Positions 15,159 to 23,295 are shown, numbered from the stretch's first letter. The stretch is DNA of 24,029 nucleotides from an uncultured Cryptobacterium sp. (GCA_900554685.1 USIG01000014.1:1-24029); one strand, 5' to 3'. A program made the numbers and translations. The notes: a model not told the origin generated them from the letters alone.

Positions 15159-15839
15159 ATGAGCAGCGATTATCAAAAAGAACTCAAGCGCGATGTGGTG
15201 CTTTTTGATCTTGATGGCACCGTGCTTGATACTCACGATGCCATTTTAGACAGCATGCGTTTTGCGACGCAGACGGTACTCAAAAAAACGCTTCCCGATG
15301 AGGTATTGGTCGCCGAGGTTGGACAACCTCTTGTTACTCAAATGCGCACCTTCGCCCCTGATGAAAAGACGGCGCAGGAGCTTTTAGTGGTCTATCGTTC
15401 ACGCAACGAAAAAGATCTCAACCAAAAAACGGCTCCGTTTGCTGGCATCAAAGAGCTAGTTTGTACCCTTAACGAAAAGGGCTATACCGTAGCGGTGGTG
15501 ACTTCAAAGCGAGAGGCGCTTGCAACCACCAGCCTTAAAGAGTTTGGGCTCTACGATCTCTTTGTGCGTGTTAACGGTATGGAAAGCAGCGCTGGCCACA
15601 AGCCGGATCCTGATCCTCTCATTCAGGCAGCAAAAGATCTGGAGGTATCGCTTGAGCGCTGCATCTACATAGGGGATAGTCCTTTTGATATTCAGGCTGC
15701 TCATGCTGCACATATTCCTTGTATTGGGGTAACGTGGGGCGGCTTTTTTGGCAAAGAGGTGCTTAAGGCAGAAAACCCTACGCGTTTGGTGGATACGGTC
15801 GCGGAACTTTCTTGTGCTATCGAGCAACTGACGTTGTGA
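15159..15839 (+). CDS. HAD-superfamily phosphatase, phosphoglycolate phosphatase/PpaX-like
   Basis: This is a cytosolic haloacid-dehalogenase-type phosphatase of 226 residues. Motif I FDLDGTVLD gives the nucleophile Asp17 and acid Asp19. A helical cap of about 70 residues follows (Gph/PpaX type), then motif II VVTSK, motif III Lys in HKPDPDPL and motif IV IGDSPFDIQAA. The DGTVLDT, KPDPDPL and GDSPFDI pattern best fits phosphoglycolate phosphatases or pyrophosphatase PpaX, but the substrate is not fixed by sequence. AAGGGAG precedes the ATG and a terminator for the upstream gene lies in between, so a new transcription unit probably starts nearby. purE follows after a 60-base gap with its own promoter-like sequence. 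Confidence 0.9.
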   Translation: MSSDYQKELKRDVVLFDLDGTVLDTHDAILDSMRFATQTVLKKTLPDEVLVAEVGQPLVTQMRTFAPDEKTAQELLVVYRSRNEKDLNQKTAPFAGIKELVCTLNEKGYTVAVVTSKREALATTSLKEFGLYDLFVRVNGMESSAGHKPDPDPLIQAAKDLEVSLERCIYIGDSPFDIQAAHAAHIPCIGVTWGGFFGKEVLKAENPTRLVDTVAELSCAIEQLTL

Positions 15840-15849
15840 TTTGTCTTGG

Positions 15850-15858
15850 TGATACAAT
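15850..15858 (+). promoter_or_regulatory. purE: Extended -10 promoter element before purE
   Basis: TGATACAAT (15850-15858) combines the TG of an extended -10 with TACAAT, giving a leader of about 35 bases before the purE ATG. No clear -35 is present, which is acceptable for extended -10 promoters. Confidence 0.5.
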
Positions 15859-15899
15859 GCGAAAATAACCAAAGGAATAAATACTAGTAAGGATGAGAT

Positions 15900-16367
15900 A
15901 TGACTACTGATAAGACACCTCTTGTAGGTATTATTATGGGTTCCGAATCCGACATGCCTACGATGGAGGCTTGCACAAAGCAACTCGACGAGATGGGCAT
16001 TCCTTATGAGGTAAAGATTGCTAGTGCTCACCGTAAGCCAGCGGTCGTACATGAATGGGCTTCAAGCGCTGTTGATCGCGGTATTCGAGTCATTATTGCC
16101 GCAGCAGGTAAGGCAGCACATCTTGGCGGCGTGGTTGCTGCCTATACACCGCTTCCCGTTATTGCAGTGCCTATGAAGACAAGCGATTTGGGCGGACTTG
16201 ATTCGCTGCTTTCTATGGTGCAGATGCCCAGTGGTGTACCTGTGGCTACTGTTGCCATTAATGGGGCAAAGAATGCCGCAATTCTGGCAGTTCAGATTTT
16301 GGGCACTGGCGATGAAGAGGCTCGTGCAAAAATTGAAAAACTGAAAGCAGATATGGCTCAAGCATAA
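15900..16367 (+). CDS. purE: N5-carboxyaminoimidazole ribonucleotide mutase PurE
   Basis: PurE converts N5-CAIR to CAIR in purine synthesis. The product is 155 residues, the normal class I length. Landmarks are GSESD at 14-18 (phosphate binding), SAHR at 42-45 with the catalytic His, AAAGKAAHLGG at 67-77, and GLDSLLSMVQMPSGVPVATVA further on. The glycine-rich loop has GKAAHLGG where many enzymes have GGAAHLPG; Lys in that place is common in clostridial-type PurE, and the second Gly replaces the usual Pro. No purK or other pur gene is adjacent. The GGATGAG before the ATG is a reasonable ribosome binding site. The 63-base gap to iorA has three near-copies of CAAGCATAAA and no terminator. Confidence 0.97.
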   Translation: MTTDKTPLVGIIMGSESDMPTMEACTKQLDEMGIPYEVKIASAHRKPAVVHEWASSAVDRGIRVIIAAAGKAAHLGGVVAAYTPLPVIAVPMKTSDLGGLDSLLSMVQMPSGVPVATVAINGAKNAAILAVQILGTGDEEARAKIEKLKADMAQA

Positions 16368-16430
16368 ACAGAGCTCAGGTACAAACGAGACTCCAGGCAT
16401 AAAACCATCAAGCATAAAAGGCACAGAGGT

Positions 16431-18365
16431 ATGGCTAAAGAATTTCTTACGGGCAATCAAGCGTTTGCTCATGCGGCGCTTGAGGCAGGGGTGCGTGTAT
16501 GCGCAGGATACCCCGGAACTCCCTCTTCGGAAGTTATTGAAACGGTTGCGCAAGCTCATGCGGCAGGTACAGCCGAAGGCGTTCATGTTGAATGGTCAAC
16601 CAACGAAAAAGCAGCTCTGGAGCTTTTAGCGGGTGCATCGTATGCGGGAGCTCGTACTTTGTTTACCTGCAAGCAGGTCGGCCTCAATGTTGCTAGTGAC
16701 GCTTTGATGTCACTTAACTACGTGGGCGTAAAGGGCGGCATGGTTCTTTATGTGGCTGATGATCCTGGTCCTATTTCTTCTCAGACCGAGCAAGACACGC
16801 GTCGTTTTGCTGCATTTGCTAAGGTTCCCGTGTTTGACCCTGCAACCCCTGAACAGGGTTGCGAAATGATGGAGGCAGCCTACGAGCTTTCCGAGCAGTA
16901 CAAAACGCCTGTTATCATGCGTCCTACGACACGCATTTGCCATGCCTCTACCTTTGTGGAGGTTGCAGATCATACGGTGGCTTTGCAGCCTGAGGGATTT
17001 AAGCGGGATCCTCGCTGGGTTATTTTCCCTAAACGTGCCTATGAGGCACACGAGGAAATAAATAAACGTCTGGTTTGTATAGCTGACGAATATGCTGAAG
17101 GCCCTCTCTCCCGTTTTAACCCCATCACAGAAACACAAAGTAATCCTCGTCTTGGTATTGTTGCGGGTGGTATTTCGTATGCCTACACTCGTGAAGCTCT
17201 TCGTCAGCTGTCCGATCAGGCGGCACGAGGAGAATTGCTTGATTCGAGCGACTCTGTTATTGATACTTTGCCTGCGTATCGTCTTATTCAGGTGGGCACT
17301 CCCTATCCTTTCCCCACAAAGCGAATGGCGAAATTCGTGGAAGGACTTGACGAGGTAATAGTCTTTGAGGAGCTTGATTACGTCCTTGAAGATGAAATGC
17401 TGAAATTAGCAGGCCGTTTGCATGCGTCTTTTGAAGTGCGGGGTAAGCAGACCGGTGATACCACAACGCGGGGCGAAAACACTATCGACGCGATTGCTGA
17501 TCAGCTCAGGTCGTATTTTGGATTAAAGCTACGTTCGAAGACAACCCAGGCGCAGGAGATTGATATGCCCGCGCCCCCAGCGCGCCCACCTCTGCTTTGT
17601 CCTGGATGCCCTCATCGTGGATCGTTCTATGCGACCAAAGCAGCATTTCACCGATCATCCGAAGGCCTATTCTGTGGCGATATTGGATGCTATACCTTAG
17701 GGAATGCCAAGCCACTTGATGCGGTTGATACCTGCCTTTGCATGGGGGCAGATATTACGATTGCTCAAGGATTTAGCATCGTAGAACCTGATAAAAAAGC
17801 TCTTGCCTTTATTGGCGATTCGACCTTTTTTGCAAGTGGTATGACTGGTGTTGCCAACGCGGTGTATAACCAGCACGATATCACCATTGTGGTGTTGGAT
17901 AACGCAACGACTGCTATGACGGGCTCCCAACCCCATCCGGGTACTGGAGTTACCCTGATGGGACCACGAAGCAAACCTATTTCTATCGAAGAGGTTTTAC
18001 GCGCCTTGGGCGTGCGTGTTATTACGCGAGCAAACCCTCTTCACCTAGACGATGCCATAGCGGCGGCAAAAGAAGCTATAGCCTACGATGGTCCTTCCGC
18101 GATCATTTATGAATCTCCCTGCATAAAGCTTATTAAGCCAGCGCGCCCTGCTGAGGTTGATCAGGATGCGTGTATAGGATGTGGGCGTTGTGTGCTGAAA
18201 TTGGGATGCCCCGCTTTGTCGTGGGATGCGGAAAATCGCCACCCTCTGGTGGATAGTTCGCTTTGCAATGGCTGTGGTCTTTGCACCTATGTATGCAATG
18301 ACGGCGCTCTTATTTGTCATGAATTAAACGAGGGCGCTTCTGAAAAAGGGGGCTTAGATGATTAA
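16431..18365 (+). CDS. iorA: Indolepyruvate:ferredoxin oxidoreductase, alpha subunit
   Basis: IorA is the catalytic, thiamine-diphosphate-dependent subunit that decarboxylates aryl-pyruvates from Trp, Phe and Tyr to aryl-acetyl-CoA and passes electrons to ferredoxin. The product is 644 residues. The N-terminal pyrimidine-binding domain opens FLTGNQAFAHAALEAGVRV, then YPGTPSSEV (27-35). The thiamine domain has CPGCPHRGSFY (390-400), GDIGCYTLG and the diphosphate/metal site GDSTFFASG to DNATT (462-494). At the C-terminus are two [4Fe-4S] sites: C581, C584, C587, C593 and C612, C615, C618, C622. All domains are complete. AGAGG precedes the ATG. iorB overlaps the last eight bases. The enzyme is oxygen-sensitive, which fits a strict anaerobe. 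Confidence 0.97.
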   Translation: MAKEFLTGNQAFAHAALEAGVRVCAGYPGTPSSEVIETVAQAHAAGTAEGVHVEWSTNEKAALELLAGASYAGARTLFTCKQVGLNVASDALMSLNYVGVKGGMVLYVADDPGPISSQTEQDTRRFAAFAKVPVFDPATPEQGCEMMEAAYELSEQYKTPVIMRPTTRICHASTFVEVADHTVALQPEGFKRDPRWVIFPKRAYEAHEEINKRLVCIADEYAEGPLSRFNPITETQSNPRLGIVAGGISYAYTREALRQLSDQAARGELLDSSDSVIDTLPAYRLIQVGTPYPFPTKRMAKFVEGLDEVIVFEELDYVLEDEMLKLAGRLHASFEVRGKQTGDTTTRGENTIDAIADQLRSYFGLKLRSKTTQAQEIDMPAPPARPPLLCPGCPHRGSFYATKAAFHRSSEGLFCGDIGCYTLGNAKPLDAVDTCLCMGADITIAQGFSIVEPDKKALAFIGDSTFFASGMTGVANAVYNQHDITIVVLDNATTAMTGSQPHPGTGVTLMGPRSKPISIEEVLRALGVRVITRANPLHLDDAIAAAKEAIAYDGPSAIIYESPCIKLIKPARPAEVDQDACIGCGRCVLKLGCPALSWDAENRHPLVDSSLCNGCGLCTYVCNDGALICHELNEGASEKGGLDD

Positions 18366-18972
18366 CATTTCCCTTGCAGGAATTGGCGGCCAAGGCAGTG
18401 TTCTTGCGGCAAAGATTTTGGCAGAAACCGCTCGTTCGAAAGGCTGGCAGGTTCGCACTGCTGAAACAACGGGTATGGCGCAGCGTGGTGGAAACGTGAT
18501 GAGTCATGTTCGCATGGGAGACAACGGTGAAGAAGTGTTTTCCCCGCTTCCTGCTCAAGCCTCCGATGATCTTATTATCGCACTTGAGCCAGGTGAGGGG
18601 CTTCGCGCGCTTTCCTTGCTCAAACCTCATGGGCTGTTGGTTACCGCTTCATCTGGCGTAGCACCGGTTGTTTCGAGTTTTAAGGCGGATCCTTATAACC
18701 CTTCCGACATGATTGCAAGCTTGCAAAAAAGCGATGCTCATGTGGTGGTAGTAGATGATGAGGATATTTGTGGCACGTTGGGTTCACGTAAGGCTCTTAA
18801 CATTGTTATGCTTGCGCGTGCTCTCTGCGCGGTGAACGAGCCGCGCTACCATAATGCTCTGTGCGGAAAAATTACCTTATCCGATATGCGCGACATCATT
18901 CCTGTGTGCGTTAAAGAACGTTTTGTGTCACTTAATCTGCGTGCTATCGATTTGGCAGAAGAAAGTGCATAA
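18358..18972 (+). CDS. iorB: Indolepyruvate:ferredoxin oxidoreductase, beta subunit
   Basis: IorB is the small subunit, homologous to the gamma domain of pyruvate:ferredoxin oxidoreductase, and completes the complex with IorA. The product is 204 residues. The start INISLAGIGGQGSVLAAKIL and the segment TAETTGMAQRGGNVMSHVRMG are the family hallmarks, probably contacting CoA and the thiamine subunit. The ATG lies inside the iorA end (overlap of eight bases, ATGATTAA), so synthesis of the two subunits is likely coupled. After the stop come 97 bases before the ligase gene, rich in A and T, with no evident terminator; a TATACA at 19002-19007 might be a weak -10, but its spacing to TTTACT is too long. 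Confidence 0.96.
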   Translation: MINISLAGIGGQGSVLAAKILAETARSKGWQVRTAETTGMAQRGGNVMSHVRMGDNGEEVFSPLPAQASDDLIIALEPGEGLRALSLLKPHGLLVTASSGVAPVVSSFKADPYNPSDMIASLQKSDAHVVVVDDEDICGTLGSRKALNIVMLARALCAVNEPRYHNALCGKITLSDMRDIIPVCVKERFVSLNLRAIDLAEESA

Positions 18973-19069
18973 TACTTTACTAAACTAAAGAACAACAATT
19001 TTATACAAGAATAACGATTTCGATATTTGAGTGTTCGCAGTTATCCCTATACCGCAGAAAGGCTTTTAG

Positions 19070-20305
19070 ATGGAACTCACCAAGGAACAGTTTGATTTAA
19101 TTAAAGAAGAGTTCAAGACTCTGAAAGATCGATCGCCTTTCTATGCGAAAAAATTCGAAGGTATTGATTTATCTGATGTGCAAACGCAAGCGGATTTTGA
19201 AAAGCTTCCTTTTTCTGAAAAAGCTGACTTGCGCGATGTATATCCGCTTGGCTTAGCAGCGGTTCCGGAAGAAAAAATTATCCGTGTCCATTCCTCATCA
19301 GGTACGACGGGCATTCCCGTTGTTATTCCTTATACCCAAAAAGATGTAACAGACTGGGCAATTCAGTTTGCTCGCTGCTATGAGGTGGCGGGCATTACCA
19401 ATAAGGACCGCATTCACATTACGCCAGGATACGGTTTGTGGACGGCAGGTATTGGTTTTCAGCTTGGTGCAGAGCGTCTTGGTGCTATGGCAATACCTAT
19501 GGGGCCAGGCAACACGGAAAAGCAGCTTCGCATGATGGAAGACCTCCAATCAACCGTTTTATGTGCTACGAGCTCTTATGCCTTGCTTTTGGCAGAAGAA
19601 ATTGGCCGTCGTGGTATTCGCGATAAGCTTTCTTTGCGCAAAGGCGTTATTGGTTCAGAGCGCTGGGGCGAAAAAATGCGCCACCGTATCGAAAACGAAC
19701 TCGGTATTGAGATTTTTGACATTTATGGTTTGACCGAGGTATATGGCCCCGGCATCGGTATTTCTTGTCACGAACACAACGGCATGCATCTGTGGAGCGA
19801 TTACGTCTATGCTGAAATCGTTGATCCTAAAACAGGTGAGCCCTTGCCAGATGGCGAAATTGGCGAGTTAGTTCTTACCACCCTGAAAAAAGAAGGTGCT
19901 CCTTTAGTTCGTTATCGCACTCATGATCTTACCCGTATCATTCCAGGCGATTGTGCTTGCGGTATGAAGCATCCTCGCATTGATACTTTGGTGGGACGCA
20001 CCGATGATATGTTCAAGGTCAAAGGCGTCAACATGTTCCCTGCTCAGGTAGAGGAAGTTATTGCTGCTACTTCGGGAACATCATCGGAATACCAGGTCAT
20101 GATCGAGCACATCATGGGTCGTGACGTGCTGACGGTATTGTTTGAGACGGATCTAACGGGAGATGCTCTTAAGCACTGCGAATCTGAGCTGGAATTAATT
20201 TTCAAAGCCAAGATCGGATGCACGCCTGATGCGAAGGGTGTGCCTATAGGAGAACTCCCTCGCTCCGAAAAGAAAACTCAGCGCATTTTCGATAGCCGTT
20301 ACTAA
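19070..20305 (+). CDS. paaK: Phenylacetate-CoA ligase family protein (aryl-acetate:CoA ligase)
   Basis: This is an ANL-superfamily enzyme that forms aryl-acetyl-CoA through an adenylate. The product is 411 residues, close to the family length of about 430. Seen are the ATP loop SSSGTTG at 75-81, YGLTE at 219-223 in the adenylate site, RYRTHDLT at 281-288 with the Asp that binds ribose, and the C-terminal catalytic lysine region SEKKTQRIFD (399-408). CHEHNGMH and CACGMKHPR are the cysteine-containing patches common in PaaK-like proteins. The iorAB pairing indicates aryl-acetates such as indoleacetate or phenylacetate as substrate; whether it makes or uses the CoA ester is not clear. AGAAAGG precedes the ATG. 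The specific substrate, and so the strict symbol, is uncertain. Confidence 0.9.
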   Translation: MELTKEQFDLIKEEFKTLKDRSPFYAKKFEGIDLSDVQTQADFEKLPFSEKADLRDVYPLGLAAVPEEKIIRVHSSSGTTGIPVVIPYTQKDVTDWAIQFARCYEVAGITNKDRIHITPGYGLWTAGIGFQLGAERLGAMAIPMGPGNTEKQLRMMEDLQSTVLCATSSYALLLAEEIGRRGIRDKLSLRKGVIGSERWGEKMRHRIENELGIEIFDIYGLTEVYGPGIGISCHEHNGMHLWSDYVYAEIVDPKTGEPLPDGEIGELVLTTLKKEGAPLVRYRTHDLTRIIPGDCACGMKHPRIDTLVGRTDDMFKVKGVNMFPAQVEEVIAATSGTSSEYQVMIEHIMGRDVLTVLFETDLTGDALKHCESELELIFKAKIGCTPDAKGVPIGELPRSEKKTQRIFDSRY

Positions 20306-20331
20306 GCTAAAAAAGGTATAAGGAGTTTTGA

Positions 20332-21135
20332 GTGAAGCACGAGTGCGATGTGCAGGATAGGGTGAACAACGTAAAAAGTTCTTGGCGCATACTTGGATTG
20401 ATTGCGTTGGTAACGGTGTTTGTTCTGTCTTTTTCGGGCTGTGCAGCTCCTTCTGATCAAAACGCTAATGAGACAGGCTCTGTTGAGTCCTTTGAGCTTA
20501 ACGATAAAGGTGTTGAGGATACCGATTCTGAAAACACCCACAATAATTCAGCACCTAGTGCCGAAACGTTGCGTTCTCAGCTTGCTATCGAAGAGGACTA
20601 TCGAGATAGTTTTGTTCATGGTGAAAAGGGATCTGAATTCCAAAAATATATTGTGCTGCACGACACTGAAGGCGAGGGAAGTGCGGCAAGTGTTGTTGAT
20701 TACTGGGATAGCAACGGTGCAGGGGTAGCTGCTCATTTTGTTATCAATAAAGATGGCAGCATTGTGCAGTGCGTGCCCCTTGATTCCATAACGCATCATG
20801 CGGGATTTGGGGATACCGGCCATAATGAAAAATATGGGGTAGAGGATGAATCGCGTGATGATAAGAAAGGCACAACCTCTATCGGTTCAAGCTTTGCCGA
20901 TTACGGTATGAATTCTTATTCGGTGGGCATTGAAATGGTGCACGTGGGTGGTTCGGGCGATTATCCTGAAGCGCAGCTTGAGGCACTTGATGGGCTGATT
21001 GCCTATATTGATGCTTACTACGGATTCGAAAGTACCATCATTGACCACAAAGCTTGGCGTACAGGAAATTCTGATACCTCACCTGAATTCGCTGAGTACC
21101 TTGCCAACTATCAAGATCATCGCACTCATATATAA
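20332..21135 (+). CDS. Lipoprotein N-acetylmuramoyl-L-alanine amidase (Amidase_2/PGRP fold)
   Basis: This is a predicted surface lipoprotein that cuts the bond between muramic acid and the stem peptide. The product is 267 residues, starting at GTG with AAGGAG six bases upstream. A basic leader and hydrophobic segment (18-36) end in the lipobox FSGC with Cys37 as the lipidated residue. A hydrophilic, Asn/Ser/Glu-rich spacer (40-90) precedes the amidase domain (about 100-260): YIVLHDTEG with His110, ITHHAGFG, NSYSVGIEMVHVGG, and DHKAWRTGNSD with His239 and Asp248. His110, His239 and Asp248 fit the zinc ligands of Amidase_2 enzymes. A peptide bond specificity is not proven. It follows the ligase gene by 26 bases and may share its transcript. 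Confidence 0.9.
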   Translation: MKHECDVQDRVNNVKSSWRILGLIALVTVFVLSFSGCAAPSDQNANETGSVESFELNDKGVEDTDSENTHNNSAPSAETLRSQLAIEEDYRDSFVHGEKGSEFQKYIVLHDTEGEGSAASVVDYWDSNGAGVAAHFVINKDGSIVQCVPLDSITHHAGFGDTGHNEKYGVEDESRDDKKGTTSIGSSFADYGMNSYSVGIEMVHVGGSGDYPEAQLEALDGLIAYIDAYYGFESTIIDHKAWRTGNSDTSPEFAEYLANYQDHRTHI

Positions 21136-21199
21136 GGGGCAGTAAGAATAAGAGCCTGCAAGAGAACTTACAACAGCTTTCCTTTAGAAGGATAAGAGG

Positions 21200-21224
21200 T
21201 CCGTAAGATTATTTCCGTAAGGTT
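21200..21224 (+). repeat. Pair of 11-bp direct repeats in the convergent gap
   Basis: TCCGTAAGATT (21200-21210) and TCCGTAAGGTT (21214-21224) lie 14 bases apart in the 209-base gap between the convergent amidase and mutase genes. CTGTGAGAG also occurs twice nearby (21229-21237 and 21294-21302). Nothing else but the minus-strand terminator was recognised in this gap; no clear terminator for the amidase gene was found. Confidence 0.6.
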
Positions 21225-21267
21225 CTTTCTGTGAGAGCCTCTATATAGGATCTTTACGAGAAAACAC

Positions 21268-21319
21268 ATAAAGAAAAGCCCACCATATTCTGCCTGTGAG
21301 AGGAAGACGTGGCGGGCTT
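21268..21319 (-). terminator. glf: Intrinsic terminator for the mutase gene, minus strand
   Basis: On the minus strand AAGCCCGCCA (21319-21310) pairs with TGGTGGGCTT (21285-21276) with one A-C mismatch, and TTTTCTTT follows. The arms flank a 24-base loop. The gap to the mutase stop is about 25 bases, a usual distance. The plus-strand side has no T run, so it acts in one direction. Confidence 0.75.
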
Positions 21320-21344
21320 AAAGCTATTAAAACTATCTTAAAAT

Positions 21345-22508
21345 CTACTTTTCGTGGACAATCATGTTAAGGCGAATGTTTAAGCCAAGTTCTTGTTGTA
21401 CAAGGTTAAAGGCTGCATCAATTGCCTTGTCCATGTCGTAATATTTGTAGCCACCCAAACGACCAGCAAAAACCACATTACCTTCCTGTTTTGCCAGTTC
21501 AACATACTTTTCGTAGAGTGCTGTGTTGCGCTCATCGTTGATGGGATAGTATGGCTCGTCGCCCGGTTTCCAGTCGGCAGGATATTCACGCGTAATAATA
21601 GAAACGGGAATATCGTTGCCGTATGCGTCCTTGCCAAACTCAAAATGCTTATGTTCGATAATGCGCGTCCACGGTACTTCATGCGAGGTGTAATTGACAA
21701 CAGCGTTGCCCTGCCAGTTCTCACATTCAACCAATTCGGATTCAAAGCGCAATGAGCGGTTCTCCAAATTTCCTAATTTGAAATCGAAGTATTCATCGAT
21801 AGGACCGCAGTAAATAATACGATCAGCAATATCTTTGTGCTCGGCAATAAAGTCACGATACTCAGTGTTGAGCAGAATTTCAGTACCGTGGAACATGCGA
21901 TGAACCATGGCGGTATAGCCACCAATAGGAATGCCCTGCCAACGATCGTTGAAGTAGTTGTTATCGTAAATGAAGCGAACAGGTAGGCGCTTAATGATGG
22001 AAGCAGGAAGATCCTTGCAATCGCGACCCCATTGTTTTTCGGTATATTCCTTAACCAGCTTCTCGAAAATATCGCGGCCAACTAAAGAAAGAGCTTGTTC
22101 TTCTAAGTTCTTTGGCTCGGTAATGCCCTCAGCAGCAATTTGCTCTTCAATCTTCGCGCGGGCCTCTTCAGGAGTGCAAACACCCCACATCTTAGAGAAG
22201 GTATTCATGTTGAAGGGCATGTTGTAAAGCTCATCATGATAACGAGCAACAGGGGAATTGATGTAGTTGTTGAATTCCGCAAACTGATTTACGTAATCCC
22301 AAACAGGCTTAAGCGACGTGTGGAAAATATGAGCACCGTATTTGTGAACATTGATGTTATGTTCTGAGGCGGTGTAGATGTTACCGGCAATGTGGTTACG
22401 GCGTTCAATGACAAGGCAGCTTTTGCCTCGATGAGTTGCTTCGTGAGCAAATACGGCAGCAGTAATGCCTGCGCCAACGATTAGATAATCGTAATGATCT
22501 TGCTGCAT
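21345..22508 (-). CDS. glf: UDP-galactopyranose mutase
   Basis: Glf is the flavoenzyme that interconverts UDP-galactopyranose and UDP-galactofuranose, the donor for galactofuranose in surface glycans. The product is 387 residues, the normal length. The FAD-binding strand has YLIVGAGITAAVFA with the glycine motif at about 12-17 (GAGITA, where many have GAGLSG or GAGFFG). Then come VIERRNHIAGN, the motif HKYGAHIFHT, GRDIFEKLVKEYTEKQWG, IPIGGYTAMVHRM and the C-terminal FAD loop FAGRLGGYKYYDMDKAI. AAGG lies nine bases before the ATG. It has its own terminator, and the upstream stress gene is closed by another, so it is probably read alone. Galactofuranose in this organism's envelope is inferred. 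Confidence 0.97.
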   Translation of the reverse strand: MQQDHYDYLIVGAGITAAVFAHEATHRGKSCLVIERRNHIAGNIYTASEHNINVHKYGAHIFHTSLKPVWDYVNQFAEFNNYINSPVARYHDELYNMPFNMNTFSKMWGVCTPEEARAKIEEQIAAEGITEPKNLEEQALSLVGRDIFEKLVKEYTEKQWGRDCKDLPASIIKRLPVRFIYDNNYFNDRWQGIPIGGYTAMVHRMFHGTEILLNTEYRDFIAEHKDIADRIIYCGPIDEYFDFKLGNLENRSLRFESELVECENWQGNAVVNYTSHEVPWTRIIEHKHFEFGKDAYGNDIPVSIITREYPADWKPGDEPYYPINDERNTALYEKYVELAKQEGNVVFAGRLGGYKYYDMDKAIDAAFNLVQQELGLNIRLNMIVHEK

Positions 22509-22578
22509 GAATAAACCTTTCTATGCATGATTTGCCAGGTTGGTACGTGCGATACCGCTCTAGCGTTAGTACAACGGT

Positions 22579-22584
22579 ATTATA
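22579..22584 (-). promoter_or_regulatory. Possible -10 (TATAAT) for the mutase gene, minus strand
   Basis: TATAAT reads on the minus strand at 22584-22579, at the end of the T run of the stress-gene terminator. A start there would give a leader of about 65 bases. No -35 match lies at 17 bases, where the terminator stem is. It could be chance in an AT-rich tail, but it is the best -10 in the 179-base gap. Confidence 0.25.
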
Positions 22585-22618
22585 AAAGAAAAATGAGCGA
22601 GGCTATAAACCCCGCTCA
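22581..22618 (-). terminator. Intrinsic terminator for the universal stress gene, minus strand
   Basis: On the minus strand TGAGCGGGG (22618-22610) pairs with CCTCGCTCA (22602-22594), with one mismatch, around a short AT-rich loop. TTTTTCTTTTATA follows. It lies 70 bases after the stress-gene stop. Confidence 0.85.
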
Positions 22619-22687
22619 CAAATTACTTAGGTAAGAATGCCTTGTAAACATTAGGCACTCTTGCTTTGCTACAAGCTTGTGTATGGT

Positions 22688-23128
22688 TTAGTCTTGCTTA
22701 ACCACCAAAACATCGCAGCGTAGGTTACGAATCAGATACGTCGAAACACTTCCTACGAATACATAGGTGATGTTGGAGAGTCCACGCTCACCGCATACTA
22801 CGATGTCAGGATTAAAAGGCTTAATCATAAGGTTATGAATGGTTTCCTGAATGCGGCCAACCTTAACAACAACTTCAATAGAAGGAATGTCGGGGTTGTT
22901 GCGAGCATCTTTTAAGATATCGCCGAGCGAATCTTCCAAACGGCTTTGGATGGTTTGGGCAAGTTCCTGATAATCGGTTCCGGTTAGAGAATCAGGCACC
23001 GAATCAATAACATGGCCAAGCATCAATTCTGCGTGGTTGAGTGCAGCAATTTGGATAGCGCGCTGTGCAACCTCTTCTTGGGTGCTGGCTCCGTCAAGTG
23101 CGGCAAATACTCGTTTGTATTGCTTCAT
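22688..23128 (-). CDS. Universal stress protein (UspA family)
   Basis: This is a small cytosolic nucleotide-binding protein of the Usp family, 146 residues. The opening KRVFAALDGAS and the ATP-binding loop CGERGLSNITYVFVGSVS (G-x2-G-x9-G-S) near the C-terminus show that it belongs to the ATP-binding branch, and it ends with CDVLVVKQD. The ATG at 23128 was chosen because GAGGGG lies eight bases before it and the protein then starts like its family; the frame is open to 23185, but that extension is not Usp-like. Its 5' leader on the minus strand contains a 6-bp hairpin next to a second AGGAG. A TAGAAT (23215-23210) is the best -10. It stands divergent to the last gene. Confidence 0.93.
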   Translation of the reverse strand: MKQYKRVFAALDGASTQEEVAQRAIQIAALNHAELMLGHVIDSVPDSLTGTDYQELAQTIQSRLEDSLGDILKDARNNPDIPSIEVVVKVGRIQETIHNLMIKPFNPDIVVCGERGLSNITYVFVGSVSTYLIRNLRCDVLVVKQD

Positions 23129-23147
23129 GATAATCGCCCCTCTTTCT

Positions 23148-23162
23148 CCTGAAGTATTCAGG
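23148..23162 (-). promoter_or_regulatory. Short hairpin in the leader of the universal stress gene
   Basis: CCTGAA and TTCAGG form a perfect 6-bp stem with a 3-base loop about 20 bases before the ATG on the minus strand. An AGGAG overlaps the arm nearest the gene, while GAGGGG stays free. It might influence initiation or mRNA stability, but its size also fits chance. Confidence 0.3.
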
Positions 23163-23295
23163 AAGTACGTTTTTAAGGCCCCCAACAGCCCTGTTTATTA
23201 TCTGTCTTTATTCTAGCATCGTTTCATTGAGCAGGGGAATAAAGTAGGGGCGCTGTTAAATATTTGTTCTTATCGATCTCTCGTTGATCATTTAC

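Noticed and set aside
16355..16421. Three near-copies of CAAGCATAAA at the purE end and in the purE-iorA gap
   Set aside because: The copies are short, imperfect and irregularly spaced; the first lies in the purE stop region. No likely function.
18973..19069. Promoter for the ligase gene (TTTACT / TATACA)
   Set aside because: The spacing of 20 bases is too long and the matches are weak; read-through from iorB is as likely.
23129..23185. Longer N-terminus for the universal stress protein
   Set aside because: The extra residues are not Usp-like, and the ATG at 23128 has GAGGGG at the right distance.
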